Origin: an uncultured Muribaculaceae bacterium
GTDB taxonomy: Bacteria; Bacteroidota; Bacteroidia; Bacteroidales; Muribaculaceae
Assembly: GCA_934675575.1 (NCBI GenBank)
Contig: CAKUQQ010000004.1
Location: 124,001-188,000 of the forward strand
Reading direction: 5' to 3'
DNA length: 64,000 bases
Shown here piece after piece: positions 1 through 8,600 of the stretch (position 1 is the stretch's first letter; each line of letters starts with the position of its first letter). The notes beneath the pieces are model-generated. The model did not search any database. It saw only the letters and a program-made list of their open reading frames with translations, and had not been told where the DNA came from. A program made the position numbers and the translations under genes.

Positions 1-2
1 AT

Positions 3-398
3 GTTGACGACTTTAATTGCGACACGCTCGACCATGTGATGCAGCAAGACATATTGCAAATCACCGCATTCTTGTCGCAAGAGCAGGAAAATGCCATAAT
101 GCCCACCGTGCCGGGGTGCATAGGTGGACGCTGGTCGCCGGCTTTTGTCGATATAAACAATGCGCTTGCCGACAAAGGCAAGGGCATGCTGGCAATGGCT
201 GCCCATTGCGGCATTAGCGTGGCCGACACCATAGCCTTTGGCGATGGTGGCAACGACATTCCCATTCTCAAGCAAGCAGGCACCGGTGTGGCCATGGGCA
301 ACGCCTCGTGCACGGTGAAGGCTGCGGCCGATTATGTGACAACAAGCGTTGACGACGATGGCGTGGCCAATGCCCTCAAACACTTTGGCGTGATTTGA
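3..398 (+). CDS. HAD-superfamily (Cof-like) phosphatase, 3' part
   Basis: The reading frame is open from the left edge of the window, so this is the C-terminal ~131 residues of a longer protein. The segment GDGGNDIPILKQAG near the end is motif IV of Cof-type HAD phosphatases (the GDxxND acidic pair that binds Mg2+), preceded by a KGKGM stretch that carries the motif III lysine region. These cytosolic enzymes remove phosphate from sugar phosphates, nucleotides or flavin-type metabolites; the substrate cannot be told from sequence. The aspartate nucleophile motif lies outside the window. It ends 72 bp before cmk, which has its own promoter. Confidence 0.85.
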   Translation, partial: VDDFNCDTLDHVMQQDILQITAFLSQEQENAIMPTVPGCIGGRWSPAFVDINNALADKGKGMLAMAAHCGISVADTIAFGDGGNDIPILKQAGTGVAMGNASCTVKAAADYVTTSVDDDGVANALKHFGVI

Positions 399-413
399 CG
401 CCACACCCTTTTA

Positions 414-445
414 ATTGGCATTGTGCCACAAAAATTCTATCTTTG
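414..445 (+). promoter_or_regulatory. Bacteroidetes-type promoter of cmk
   Basis: A -33-like ATTG at 414-417 is followed after 20 bp by TATCTTTG at 438-445, matching the TAnnTTTG -7 box. Transcription would begin near 449 and give a leader of about 20 nt before the ATG at 471. This placement also supports starting cmk at 471 rather than at upstream in-frame codons. Confidence 0.6.
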
Positions 446-470
446 CAACAGCAAAAGCAAATTCCAAATT

Positions 471-1172
471 ATGAGTAAAAAACTTATCACAATAGCCATC
501 GACGGCCACTCTTCGTCGGGCAAAAGCACAATGGCAAAAACATTGGCAAGTAAAATCGGTTATGCCTATATCGACACCGGCGCTATGTATCGTGCCGTGA
601 CACTCTATTGCCTTGACAATGGCCTGTTTCGTGCCGACGGCACTGTTGACGAGGCTCAACTGCAGGCGTGCATGCCCAACATCAAGATTTCGTTCACCGT
701 CAATGCCGATGGCAAGTCAGAGACCTGCCTCAACGGCAAAAATGTGGAAACCGAAATTCGCGGCATGCGCGTGTCGTCGAAAGTGAGCACCATTGCCGCC
801 ATAGGCTTCGTGCGCCGCGAGATGGTGCGTCAGCAGCAAGCCATGGGCAAGGACAAGGGCATTGTGATGGACGGCCGCGACATAGGCACGGTGGTGTTTC
901 CCGACGCCGAAATGAAGGTTTATGTCAATGCATCGCCCGAAACTCGTGCCCAGCGCCGCTTCGACGAGCTTCAGGCCAAAGGCGACACGTCAGTGACCTA
1001 CGACGATGTGCTCGCCAACGTGAAGAGCCGCGACTACATCGACTCTCACCGCGCTGAGAGCCCTCTGCGCAAAGCCGACGATGCCATAGAGCTTGACAAC
1101 TCGCACATGACAATAGAAGAGCAGAACAAGTGGTTGCTCGACCTCTACGAGAAGACCGCCAATCAACAATAA
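471..1172 (+). CDS. cmk: Cytidylate kinase
   Basis: Phosphorylates CMP and dCMP with ATP in the cytosol (pyrimidine nucleotide salvage and supply). The 233-residue product is the usual bacterial length. A P-loop GHSSSGKST lies at residues 12-20, the DTGAMYR segment of the NMP-binding region follows, and [14 protein letters not shown] marks the conserved centre; an Arg-rich lid segment (SPETRAQRR) comes after it. I chose the ATG at 471 because the longer frame from 423 begins upstream of the promoter box and has no homologous look. ispH begins 24 bp downstream on the same strand, so the two are probably co-transcribed, a pairing common in Bacteroidetes. Confidence 0.95.
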   Translation: MSKKLITIAIDGHSSSGKSTMAKTLASKIGYAYIDTGAMYRAVTLYCLDNGLFRADGTVDEAQLQACMPNIKISFTVNADGKSETCLNGKNVETEIRGMRVSSKVSTIAAIGFVRREMVRQQQAMGKDKGIVMDGRDIGTVVFPDAEMKVYVNASPETRAQRRFDELQAKGDTSVTYDDVLANVKSRDYIDSHRAESPLRKADDAIELDNSHMTIEEQNKWLLDLYEKTANQQ

Positions 1173-1196
1173 GAATAGCTTTTCCACACACGCATT

Positions 1197-2066
1197 ATGG
1201 CTATAATCGAAATCGACAAGGGCTCCGGGTTTTGCTTCGGAGTGACGACGGCTATTCGCAAGGCCGAAGAGGAGCTTGACGCGTCGGGACATCTGTATTG
1301 CCTTGGCGACATTGTGCACAACTCCAACGAAGTGGAACGCCTCAAGAAAAAAGGACTTGAAACCATCACTCACGAGCAGTTACGCCAACTCCACGGCGTG
1401 AAAGTGCTGCTTCGTGCCCATGGCGAGCCTCCCGAAACCTACGAGATAGCCAAGCGCAACGACATAGAAATCATAGATGCCACTTGTCCTGTGGTGCTCC
1501 AGTTGCAGCGCCGCATTCACAAGTCGTTTCACACGCCCGATGTGGCCGACCCGCAAATAGTGATTTACGGCAAGCGTGGCCATGCCGAGGTCAACGGCCT
1601 TGTGGGGCAGACCGGCGGCAAGGCTCTCGTGATAGAAAGCATAGCCGAGATTGACAAGATTGATTACAGCCGCAACATCTACTTGTATTCACAAACCACA
1701 AAGTCACTCCAGGAATTCAAGAAGATAACCGAGCAAATAGGAAAACGCATTGAGCCAGGCCGCGAGTTCCGCAGCTTCGACACTATATGCCGCTCCGTGG
1801 CCAACCGCATTCCGCAAATCCGACAGTTTGCCAGCCAGCATGAGCTGATACTCTTTGTGTGCGGCAGCAAGTCGAGCAATGGGCGCATACTCTTTGCCGA
1901 GTGTCGCGATGCCAATCCCGACTCCCACCTCATAAGCAACGAAACCGGCATCGACAGCCAGTGGCTCACAGGCAAAGAGCGCATAGGCATTTGTGGGGCA
2001 ACATCTACCCCCATGTGGCTCATGAACCGCGTGAAAGACTATGTGGAAGCCGTAGTTAACTCTTAA
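1197..2066 (+). CDS. ispH: 4-hydroxy-3-methylbut-2-enyl diphosphate reductase
   Basis: Last enzyme of the MEP isoprenoid pathway; reduces HMBPP to IPP and DMAPP with a [4Fe-4S] cluster. The three cluster cysteines are visible at about C13 (GSGFCFGV), C97 (DATCPVV) and C198 (DTICRS). Conserved histidines occur in VHN (near 41), RAHGE (near 74) and KRGHAE (near 129). The length of 289 residues is typical. It sits 24 bp behind cmk in a probable operon. The MEP product feeds undecaprenyl phosphate and quinone synthesis, and DMAPP is also the substrate of MiaA encoded at 52980. Confidence 0.96.
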   Translation: MAIIEIDKGSGFCFGVTTAIRKAEEELDASGHLYCLGDIVHNSNEVERLKKKGLETITHEQLRQLHGVKVLLRAHGEPPETYEIAKRNDIEIIDATCPVVLQLQRRIHKSFHTPDVADPQIVIYGKRGHAEVNGLVGQTGGKALVIESIAEIDKIDYSRNIYLYSQTTKSLQEFKKITEQIGKRIEPGREFRSFDTICRSVANRIPQIRQFASQHELILFVCGSKSSNGRILFAECRDANPDSHLISNETGIDSQWLTGKERIGICGATSTPMWLMNRVKDYVEAVVNS

Positions 2067-2185
2067 GCCGCACTCAAATTTTTCCTCAAGCATTTTTCAC
2101 AACTCACATTGCTTGCGCCACGCAAGTCACTTGTGCTTGCTGCAAGCTTTCTTTTTCAGATTTGCATTTATTTGCAAAAATGGCC

Positions 2186-2217
2186 TTTGCTACTTCTGCT
2201 ATTTTGATGTAAATTTG
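2186..2217 (+). promoter_or_regulatory. Promoter of the RsmI-like methyltransferase gene
   Basis: TTTG at 2186-2189 and TAAATTTG at 2210-2217 are separated by 20 bp, a full match to the Bacteroidetes sigma-ABfr promoter. The start codon at 2242 follows by 24 bp. Confidence 0.65.
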
Positions 2218-2241
2218 TAATTAAATTTATTTGCAACGACA

Positions 2242-2949
2242 GTGATTGACGCAGCGCTATATTTAATTCCAGTGCAACTGAGCGATGTTGACTTTGCCAA
2301 CATCTTGCCAGCCAGCAACATTGCGCTTGTGAGCGAGATTAAATACTTCATTGTGGAAAACATCAGGTCGGCACGGCGGTTTCTCAAAAAATGCAACCGC
2401 GACATCGACATTGACACTCTCACGTTCTACGAGCTCAACCGTCACACCAATCCTTCCGACATAACTGGCTACCTCAATCCACTTTTGGCAGGCAACGCCA
2501 TGGGCGTTATCAGCGAAGCCGGCTGCCCGGCCATTGCCGACCCAGGAGCCGACGTTGTGGCCATTGCGCAGCAAAAAGGACTCAAAGTGAAGCCTCTCGT
2601 AGGGCCGTCGAGCATACTGATGGGACTTATGGGCTCAGGCTTCAACGGCCAGAGTTTCGCATTTCTTGGCTATCTGCCCATCGACGGTGGTGAACGAGCA
2701 CGCAAACTCAAGGAAATGGAGCGGCGCATCGTCAAAGAAGACCAAACGCAAATATTCATTGAGACCCCTTATCGCAACAACACGCTCATCAACGAGCTTA
2801 TCAGCACCTTGCCCCCACACCTCAAGCTGTGTGTGGCAAGCGACATCACCGGCCCCAATGAAAGCATAGTCACCCACAGCATAGCTCAGTGGCGGCAGTC
2901 AAGCCACACCTATGCCAAGGTGCCAACCATATTTTTGCTCTACAAATAA
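2242..2949 (+). CDS. RsmI-like SAM-dependent (tetrapyrrole methylase fold) methyltransferase
   Basis: A 235-residue protein of the tetrapyrrole/RsmI methylase superfamily. It carries the glycine-rich SAM-site segment GVISEAGCPAIADPGA (near residues 92-107) and GPSSILMGLMGSG, which resemble TDAGTPGISDPG and GATA in RsmI. The N-terminal part is less like RsmI than is the true rsmI at 62738-63487: the PTPVGNL and EDTR motifs are replaced. It therefore looks like the second Bacteroidetes paralogue of unknown substrate, perhaps another rRNA or a small molecule. The start is GTG at 2242, supported by the promoter just upstream. Downstream the metallo-hydrolase begins 4 bp after the stop, implying an operon. 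Confidence 0.8.
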   Translation: MIDAALYLIPVQLSDVDFANILPASNIALVSEIKYFIVENIRSARRFLKKCNRDIDIDTLTFYELNRHTNPSDITGYLNPLLAGNAMGVISEAGCPAIADPGADVVAIAQQKGLKVKPLVGPSSILMGLMGSGFNGQSFAFLGYLPIDGGERARKLKEMERRIVKEDQTQIFIETPYRNNTLINELISTLPPHLKLCVASDITGPNESIVTHSIAQWRQSSHTYAKVPTIFLLYK

Positions 2950-2953
2950 GAAC

Positions 2954-3913
2954 ATGAACAAGAATAACTACATAAGACACAACAACAGACAGTTGTCAAT
3001 AGATTTCGACACCGACGACGACCCTCAAGCTCCGTTGCCCACGGCGGCTAAGCAGCCGGCACCAGCACCAGGCGAGCATCGCGATTTGCACTTTGTGAGC
3101 TTTGGCAGCGGCAGCAGCGGCAACTGCGCCTATCTCGGCACCAACAAAGAGGGCATTCTAATTGATGCCGGAGTTGACCTGAACCATGTGTTCGACGATT
3201 TGAGGAAAAACAGCATAAAGCCTGAAATGGTGAAAGGCATTATACTGACACACGACCATGCCGACCACATACGCTACTCCTACCAGATTGTGCGCAAATA
3301 CAAGCACATTCGCATCTATTGCACACCTCGGCTCATGAATGGACTGTTGCGCCACCACAACATTTCGCGACGCATCAAGGAGTATCAAGAGCCCATCTAC
3401 ATCGAGACACCGTTTAAGCTTGCCGGCTTGCAAATCACAGCTTTCGAGACTTCGCACGACGGAACCGACAACATGGGTTTCTTCATAGAAAGTGGCGATA
3501 AGAAATTTGTTGTGGCCACCGATATGGGCATAATCACCACACGCGCCGAGCACTATATGCAGCAAGCTAATTACTTGATGATAGAGAGTAACTATTGCCG
3601 CGTGATGCTTGATGAGGGACACTATCCCGAATATCTCAAAAACCGTGTGCGTGGCGAGAAAGGTCACCTCGACAACGTGGTGGCAGCCAAGTTTGTCAAA
3701 GAGCACTATCACCCTGGGCTTGAATATGTGTTTTTGTGCCATTTGAGCAACGACAACAACACGCCCGACATTGCGCTCCGCACCATGACCGAGGCTCTTG
3801 AGAGCATAAACCTTACAGTGGGTGACGCAAGCAATGCCGTTGACCAGCGCGACAAAGATGTGCAGCTCTACGCCTTGCCACGCTACGACACATCACTCTG
3901 GTTTGTCCTTTAA
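2954..3913 (+). CDS. YycJ/WalJ-like MBL-fold metallo-hydrolase
   Basis: A 319-residue cytosolic protein with a metallo-beta-lactamase fold. After a ~43-residue low-complexity N-terminal extension, the fold opens with SFGSGSSGNCAYL (residues 49-61) and the zinc motif HDHADH lies at 100-105. A further ATDMG aspartate and a CHLSNDNN histidine complete the metal site. YycJ-type proteins are thought to act as nucleases in DNA repair or replication-linked processes; that role is family knowledge and not shown here. The ATG at 2954 was chosen over an upstream in-frame ATG that overlaps the previous gene. A strong hairpin terminator follows at 3963. Confidence 0.88.
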   Translation: MNKNNYIRHNNRQLSIDFDTDDDPQAPLPTAAKQPAPAPGEHRDLHFVSFGSGSSGNCAYLGTNKEGILIDAGVDLNHVFDDLRKNSIKPEMVKGIILTHDHADHIRYSYQIVRKYKHIRIYCTPRLMNGLLRHHNISRRIKEYQEPIYIETPFKLAGLQITAFETSHDGTDNMGFFIESGDKKFVVATDMGIITTRAEHYMQQANYLMIESNYCRVMLDEGHYPEYLKNRVRGEKGHLDNVVAAKFVKEHYHPGLEYVFLCHLSNDNNTPDIALRTMTEALESINLTVGDASNAVDQRDKDVQLYALPRYDTSLWFVL

Positions 3914-3962
3914 CAAGTAATGCAAACATAATAAGGTAGCAGCAACGCATATAAAATAAAAT

Positions 3963-4005
3963 AGGCAACCACATTCGCCATTTCACGAATGTGGTTGCCT
4001 TTTTA
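3963..4005. terminator. Bidirectional intrinsic terminator
   Basis: A perfect 15-bp stem (AGGCAACCACATTCG and its complement) closes an 8-nt loop and is followed by TTTTT on the plus strand. It sits between the convergent metallo-hydrolase gene (+) and the TIM-barrel gene (-), so it probably serves both. Confidence 0.85.
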
Positions 4006-4049
4006 AGTTGCTTACAGGAGCAATCTTTAGCTCCATTGTCATACCTTAA

Positions 4050-5300
4050 TCAGTATTTAAACAGCAGGTAGTCGCCAGGATTAAGCCACAGTTGTGGTTT
4101 ATAGCAACTTGCTTTCACGGTCTTGCCGCTCGGCAACACGCGCTCCACGCTTTCGTCTGCCACAACCGTCACCTTTTGGCGAGCCACAATGTCGGCATTC
4201 ACCACCATGAGGAAACGGTTGCTGCCATTTGTCAGCTGCGACACAATCACGTCGCTGCCCGAAGTTGACACCTCCTTAAACTGCGCAGGGAGCGACTTCA
4301 GCGGTTTGGTGCGCCATGCTATGCTGTCGCCAGTGTGCGACACATCAGTAACCTTGGCTCCGAGAAACACCCAACTCAAGCGTTGCACCTCGTGGTTGAG
4401 CTCGCTTATAATGTCATACATCTCGGTGCGGCGGCCGTCGGTTATGGCAGCGTTGTCATACTCAAAGTCGGCATGCCCCGGATTCCAGTAAGTGAAATAC
4501 TGTATGCCCTGTGCACCATAGGCCAAGTCGCTGAAAATCTGCAATCTCACATGCTCGCGCGTGGGCAGCGGATATTGCGATTCATAGGTGTGGTGAGGTG
4601 TGGCAAGCGAGAATGCCCAAAACGGCTGGCCGGCACGGCGAGCCTCGGCCGAAATCACCTCCAAGCAATGATAATATTCTGGTTTCAAGTGCAGATAACC
4701 GCCATTTGTCACCACAGGATACATGTCAAACGACACAAGGCCGAGTTGCACAGTGTCGATAAACTGGCGCACATAGTCAACGTAGCTCTTTGCTCCATAG
4801 GCCGGTGCTTCCTTTTCTGCGTTCTTGCCATTGAACGGATATGGAAACAGGTTAAGATAGAGCACATGGCTGTCGTCGGCGGTGCGAATGCGCTTGGCAT
4901 AGTCGGCAAGCGACTTGAACTGCGGCACTTGCGGCTCATCAATCAAAAACCAGCCGCCCAACGACTCATGTCCTTTGAAACGGTTGACCACTTTGGCTGT
5001 GTTCTCAAACATTTCGTTGCACGACGCCATTATCTTCACTCCAGTGCCCTTGCTGGCATCGAGAGCCTTGCCAAGCACGTCGGCATTATCCATGCCGCGG
5101 AACGAGAGGTTAAAGCCGGCCTCGCGCATCTCTTTGTAACGCTGCGTGGTGGCATCGGAGCCAGGCACAGAATACCATGCCATGATGGGGAACTCCTTGC
5201 CTGTGGGGTTGACATAGGCGTGAGGCTTTGTCAGGTCGGCAGCGTGCGCGCCAGCCACACAAGTCGTCGCTAAAAACAATTGCAATAATATCTTTTTCAT
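4050..5300 (-). CDS. Secreted TIM-barrel glycoside-hydrolase-like protein, copy 1
   Basis: A 416-residue exported protein with a clear signal peptide (MKK, hydrophobic core, cleavage after AHA near residue 21). The body looks like a clan GH-A TIM barrel: TNPTGKE-like opening, a GWFLIDEP segment carrying the likely catalytic acid at the end of a central strand, a VSFDMYPVV strand, and GIQYFTYWNPG near a late strand. The C-terminal ~90 residues read as a beta-sandwich ending LNPGDYLLF. No CAZy family can be named with confidence, and the usual second glutamate of GH-A enzymes is not obvious, so it may be a divergent or non-classical hydrolase. It begins 29 bp after the end of its paralogue at 5330-6553 and is probably co-transcribed with it. 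The upstream in-frame ATG at 5339 would overlap that gene and precede the signal peptide, so 5300 is preferred. Confidence 0.7.
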   Translation of the reverse strand: MKKILLQLFLATTCVAGAHAADLTKPHAYVNPTGKEFPIMAWYSVPGSDATTQRYKEMREAGFNLSFRGMDNADVLGKALDASKGTGVKIMASCNEMFENTAKVVNRFKGHESLGGWFLIDEPQVPQFKSLADYAKRIRTADDSHVLYLNLFPYPFNGKNAEKEAPAYGAKSYVDYVRQFIDTVQLGLVSFDMYPVVTNGGYLHLKPEYYHCLEVISAEARRAGQPFWAFSLATPHHTYESQYPLPTREHVRLQIFSDLAYGAQGIQYFTYWNPGHADFEYDNAAITDGRRTEMYDIISELNHEVQRLSWVFLGAKVTDVSHTGDSIAWRTKPLKSLPAQFKEVSTSGSDVIVSQLTNGSNRFLMVVNADIVARQKVTVVADESVERVLPSGKTVKASCYKPQLWLNPGDYLLFKY

Positions 5301-5329
5301 GCTTTTTCCTTTTTCAATTTGGTGATTTC

Positions 5330-6553
5330 TCATTTCCACTGATAAAGCAGATAATCGCCTGGATTAACCCACAGTGAGTCTTTATAAAGCGAGGCATCTA
5401 CGGTCTTGCCGCTTGGCATAACTCGGCTCACAGGCAGATTTTTCTCCACTGTCACTTTTTGGCGGTTGTGCAGGTCACGGTTCACTATCATCAAGAAGTG
5501 GTTTGCACCATTGACCAAGTGCGACACTATCACGCCCTCACCACTTGCTTTCACACTCTTTATGTGCCCTGGCAGCGATTTGAGCTGATGAGTGCCAGCT
5601 GGAATTTTTTCGCCAGTGTGGGCCACGTCGATAGTCTTTGCGCCAAGAAACACCCAGCTCAAGTTAAGCACCTCGTGGTTAATCTCGCTCACAAGGTCAT
5701 AGACCTCGGTGCGCTTGCCGTCAATCTCTATCGGGGCGTTGTTGAAATCCCATGTACCAGGCTGTGGGCACCAGTAAGTGAAATATTGCAGACCTTGTGC
5801 GCCATAGGCCAAGCTGCTGAATATCTCCAGACGCATCATGTCGCGCGTTGGCACAGGATAGGGCTTGTGAGCCGTTGACAGCGCAAAAGCCCAGAATGGC
5901 TGGTTGCTTGCCTTGGCTATGCGCGCCACGTCTTCCATATTCTGGTAGTAAAGCTCACGCAGGTATATCTTGCCACCGTCTTCAACCACAGGATAGAAAT
6001 CGTATGACACAAGTCCGAGTGGCACTTGGTCAACGAAAGCCTGCACGTATGCCTCATAGCTCTCGCTTGCCAATGCCTCCACAGGGGCGTAGTTTGGGTT
6101 GAGGTTCAAGTAGAGCATATGGCTGTCGTCAACCTTGCGCACTTGTTGCACCCATTTGGCAAGGTTCTTGAAGTCGGCCGCACTTGGCTCGTCGCGGAAA
6201 AACCAACCGGCCGTCTGTCCGTGCTTCATGAAGCGGCGCACCGTCTTTTCCGGTTCTTTCACCAGTTCGTTGCACGTAACCATCAGCTTCACCCCAGTGC
6301 CCTTGCTGGCGTCAAGTCCTTTCTGCACATCATCGCTTGTGCTGAAATGCGAGAACGACAGGTTGAATCCTGCGTCACGCATCTCTTGGTAACGCTCATG
6401 AGTGGCTTCAGAAGCCGGAATTGAATACCAGCCCATAATGGGTATTTCTTTGCCTGTTGGATTGGTGTAAACGTGCACCTTGGGCAAGTTCGCAGCCTGG
6501 ACAGCAACAAATGCCAAAGCCAGGGCCAAGAATGTGAGAATTGTTTTCTTCAT
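5330..6553 (-). CDS. Secreted TIM-barrel glycoside-hydrolase-like protein, copy 2
   Basis: A 407-residue paralogue of the preceding protein, roughly half identical by eye and colinear throughout. Signal peptide MKKTILTFLALALAFVAVQA. Shared landmarks are NPTGKEIPIMGWYSIP, ASKGTGVK, GWFFRDEP, VSYDFYPVV, QGLQYFTYW, LSWVFLGAK and LWVNPGDYLL. Relative to copy 1 the acid segment reads FRDEP instead of LIDEP. It is the first gene of the pair and its upstream region (6554-6656) should hold the promoter. The pair looks like a local tandem duplication followed by divergence, which may mean different glycan substrates or one degenerate partner. Confidence 0.7.
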   Translation of the reverse strand: MKKTILTFLALALAFVAVQAANLPKVHVYTNPTGKEIPIMGWYSIPASEATHERYQEMRDAGFNLSFSHFSTSDDVQKGLDASKGTGVKLMVTCNELVKEPEKTVRRFMKHGQTAGWFFRDEPSAADFKNLAKWVQQVRKVDDSHMLYLNLNPNYAPVEALASESYEAYVQAFVDQVPLGLVSYDFYPVVEDGGKIYLRELYYQNMEDVARIAKASNQPFWAFALSTAHKPYPVPTRDMMRLEIFSSLAYGAQGLQYFTYWCPQPGTWDFNNAPIEIDGKRTEVYDLVSEINHEVLNLSWVFLGAKTIDVAHTGEKIPAGTHQLKSLPGHIKSVKASGEGVIVSHLVNGANHFLMIVNRDLHNRQKVTVEKNLPVSRVMPSGKTVDASLYKDSLWVNPGDYLLYQWK

Positions 6554-6656
6554 TGTTCTAATTTAATTTTTATGTTCATTTAATTTGGTTTGTTCGGTAT
6601 CTGAAATCTCATTTTTCGTAGCCACTGTGTAATGTGTAAATGGCACGAGAGCACGC

Positions 6657-7460
6657 CTAACGGCCATTGTCGGGCCGCAGATATTTGTCGCCTATTCCTA
6701 TGCCGAAAAGGGCGAAATCGTAGGCCACAGGGTCGTCTGGGCGCATTTGCCGCAATATGCCGGTAAGCTCCACCACCGTCTTTCGGTCATTTGCCTTGCG
6801 CGACACGAGTCCAAGTGCGCGCGCGGTGTCGCCCACATGCACATCGAGCGGCACAAAAAGCTGCCGCTGGTCCATGGAGTGCCACACGCCCATATCCACT
6901 ATGCCATCGGTTCGCACAAGCCAGCGCAGAGCCATGTTCACACGCTTCAGGGCAGTGGTGGCAAGGTTGGTGGGCATGCAGCGCGAGTCACTGCGGCCGT
7001 CGTTGGCTGCGCTCATCACATGCTGCATTTCTTCCACAAGTTTCCAAGCCGGGGCATCGCTGTCGGCCACATGGCGCGATGCGGCAAAGGCGTCTATAGA
7101 GCCATATTGGGCGTAGATGTCGTGAAATCCGCGCAACAAGTGCTTCATGTTGCGCCCAAAAAACGTGCGGTGTATGTTGAGTTCGTCAGGCAAGTCCTCA
7201 TAAGCCTGCTCCTGCACATAGTCCGCAGGCTCATTCCCCATTATGGTAAGCATTTTCTCGCAGTTGTTGCAAATCATGCTTCGCTTGCCCCAAGCTATTG
7301 TGGCACACAAAAACGACACAATCTCTATGTCTTGCAGACGTGAAAAACGCCGCGGAAACTGCACCGGGTCGTTGGCAATGAAGTCTTCAGTGTTGATTCT
7401 TGCCGTCTCGCGGTCGAGCAATTGTTTCACCGATTGAAATTCCGTGTCAAATGGCTGCAT
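6657..7460 (-). CDS. TIGR02757 (DUF2400) family protein
   Basis: A 267-residue cytosolic protein recognised as the TIGR02757 family found mainly in Bacteroidetes. Landmarks are ANDPVQFPRRF, EIVSFLCATIAWGKR, a central ALRWLVRTDGIVDMGVW segment and the C-terminal VPLDVHVGDTARALGLV with a D-H pair typical of the family. The fold is related to helix-hairpin-helix DNA glycosylases in my recollection, but no function is established. It is 27 bp upstream of the DUF3298 gene on the same strand and may share a transcript with it. Confidence 0.8.
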   Translation of the reverse strand: MQPFDTEFQSVKQLLDRETARINTEDFIANDPVQFPRRFSRLQDIEIVSFLCATIAWGKRSMICNNCEKMLTIMGNEPADYVQEQAYEDLPDELNIHRTFFGRNMKHLLRGFHDIYAQYGSIDAFAASRHVADSDAPAWKLVEEMQHVMSAANDGRSDSRCMPTNLATTALKRVNMALRWLVRTDGIVDMGVWHSMDQRQLFVPLDVHVGDTARALGLVSRKANDRKTVVELTGILRQMRPDDPVAYDFALFGIGIGDKYLRPDNGR

Positions 7461-7487
7461 GGCTGTGTCGTGATTTTTTATTCTTGA

Positions 7488-8414
7488 TTACTGAAACGTT
7501 ATAGGCTTGAAATCCACAAAGTCCGAGTTAGATTTCATTATGTCGGCAAACGACGGCGTGAGCAGCTTTTTCACAGCGTCGTAAGCTATGTAGATTTCCA
7601 CTTCGCTCGAGCCAAGCTCGCCACTCTGGAAATAAAACAGCAGTCCTTCGTGCTTCACACGCACATTGTCGGGCAAAACCCTTGCATGTCCAAAACGCGA
7701 CGCACGGCCGTTGATGGTGTCTATTTTCTTGTTGATGAGTGCAAGCACTTTGCTCTCATTGCCATCGGCCACCATGTCGGCAAGCGAGAGCACTTTGCCC
7801 TTTAAGCGGTCATAGACCACAAACTGCGTTACGTCGGCTGTGCCGCTTTGCGCATCGCCAAAAGTCTTTTTATCCACTTCATACACCAGCAGGTGGCTGC
7901 TGTTCATCACAGGATATGCTTTCACGCTCTGCACACGGCTGAAACGCTCGGTCACAATCGGAGCTTTGCTCACTTTTGAATATTTCTCATTGGTAGCGGT
8001 GCAAAACACCGGGTGCGAAAGCTCGTTCTTCATGGCCGAAGCAAGGTCGGTGTAGCTTGTGGCAAACATTTTGCCCAGCAGAGCCTCGGTCAAGGCGCGC
8101 GGCTCGGTGTCGCCGTTCACCCTTTTGGGCCATTTGGCCTTTATGCGCATAGTGCTCGACAAAGGGTCGCTCATGCCGCCCACATCTACTGGTTTGTCGG
8201 TGACGAAATAAGCGTTGTCGCTCATGGTGGTAAACTCGTCGTTGCCCACAGATTCGGCCACAGTGGAGGCTTCCACTGCATCAGAATCATTGAAACTGAA
8301 CGAAAATGGAGATTTGCCACTGTCGTTCAGCTTGCCGTCGAGATACCACACACCTGCCACGATGTCAATCACGGCAAGCACCACTATCACAACAATCAAT
8401 GATCGAGTTGTCAT
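7488..8414 (-). CDS. Membrane-anchored DUF3298 domain protein
   Basis: A 308-residue protein with one N-terminal transmembrane anchor (residues 5-23, RSLIVVIVVLAVIDIVAGVWY) and an exported body. The C-terminal ~90 residues (VVYDRLKGKVLSLADM to the YIAYDAVKKLLTP end) match DUF3298, the domain of RsiV-like and peptidoglycan-modifying envelope proteins. The preceding region resembles the companion DUF4163-like half. Its role is unknown; DUF3298 proteins bind lysozyme in some bacteria, but that is not implied here. The ATG at 8414 gives a proper signal anchor, while the longer in-frame start at 8471 adds a charged leader and is disfavoured. Confidence 0.7.
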   Translation of the reverse strand: MTTRSLIVVIVVLAVIDIVAGVWYLDGKLNDSGKSPFSFSFNDSDAVEASTVAESVGNDEFTTMSDNAYFVTDKPVDVGGMSDPLSSTMRIKAKWPKRVNGDTEPRALTEALLGKMFATSYTDLASAMKNELSHPVFCTATNEKYSKVSKAPIVTERFSRVQSVKAYPVMNSSHLLVYEVDKKTFGDAQSGTADVTQFVVYDRLKGKVLSLADMVADGNESKVLALINKKIDTINGRASRFGHARVLPDNVRVKHEGLLFYFQSGELGSSEVEIYIAYDAVKKLLTPSFADIMKSNSDFVDFKPITFQ

Positions 8415-8600
8415 ATCTTTGCTTGTTACTTCTTTTTGTTTACGTTTTTCGGTCAAGGCCCATATCTCCACACCATTTCACAAAACACTGGCAAAATGCC
8501 TCATGCTGTGGCGCATGCGCCATCTTCTATGCAAATATAACTATAATTGGTCTAAAATCACATTCTTCAGCCAGCCAAAAGTGCGCACAGCTCGCTTGCG

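Noticed and set aside
668..1057. Long out-of-frame reading frame inside cmk, rich in Arg and His
   Set aside because: It is a shadow frame of a confident gene, caused by GC-rich third positions.
4335..5273. 312-codon plus-strand frame opposite a secreted TIM-barrel gene
   Set aside because: It has no recognisable domain, no promoter and lies antisense to a protein with a signal peptide and a clear paralogue.
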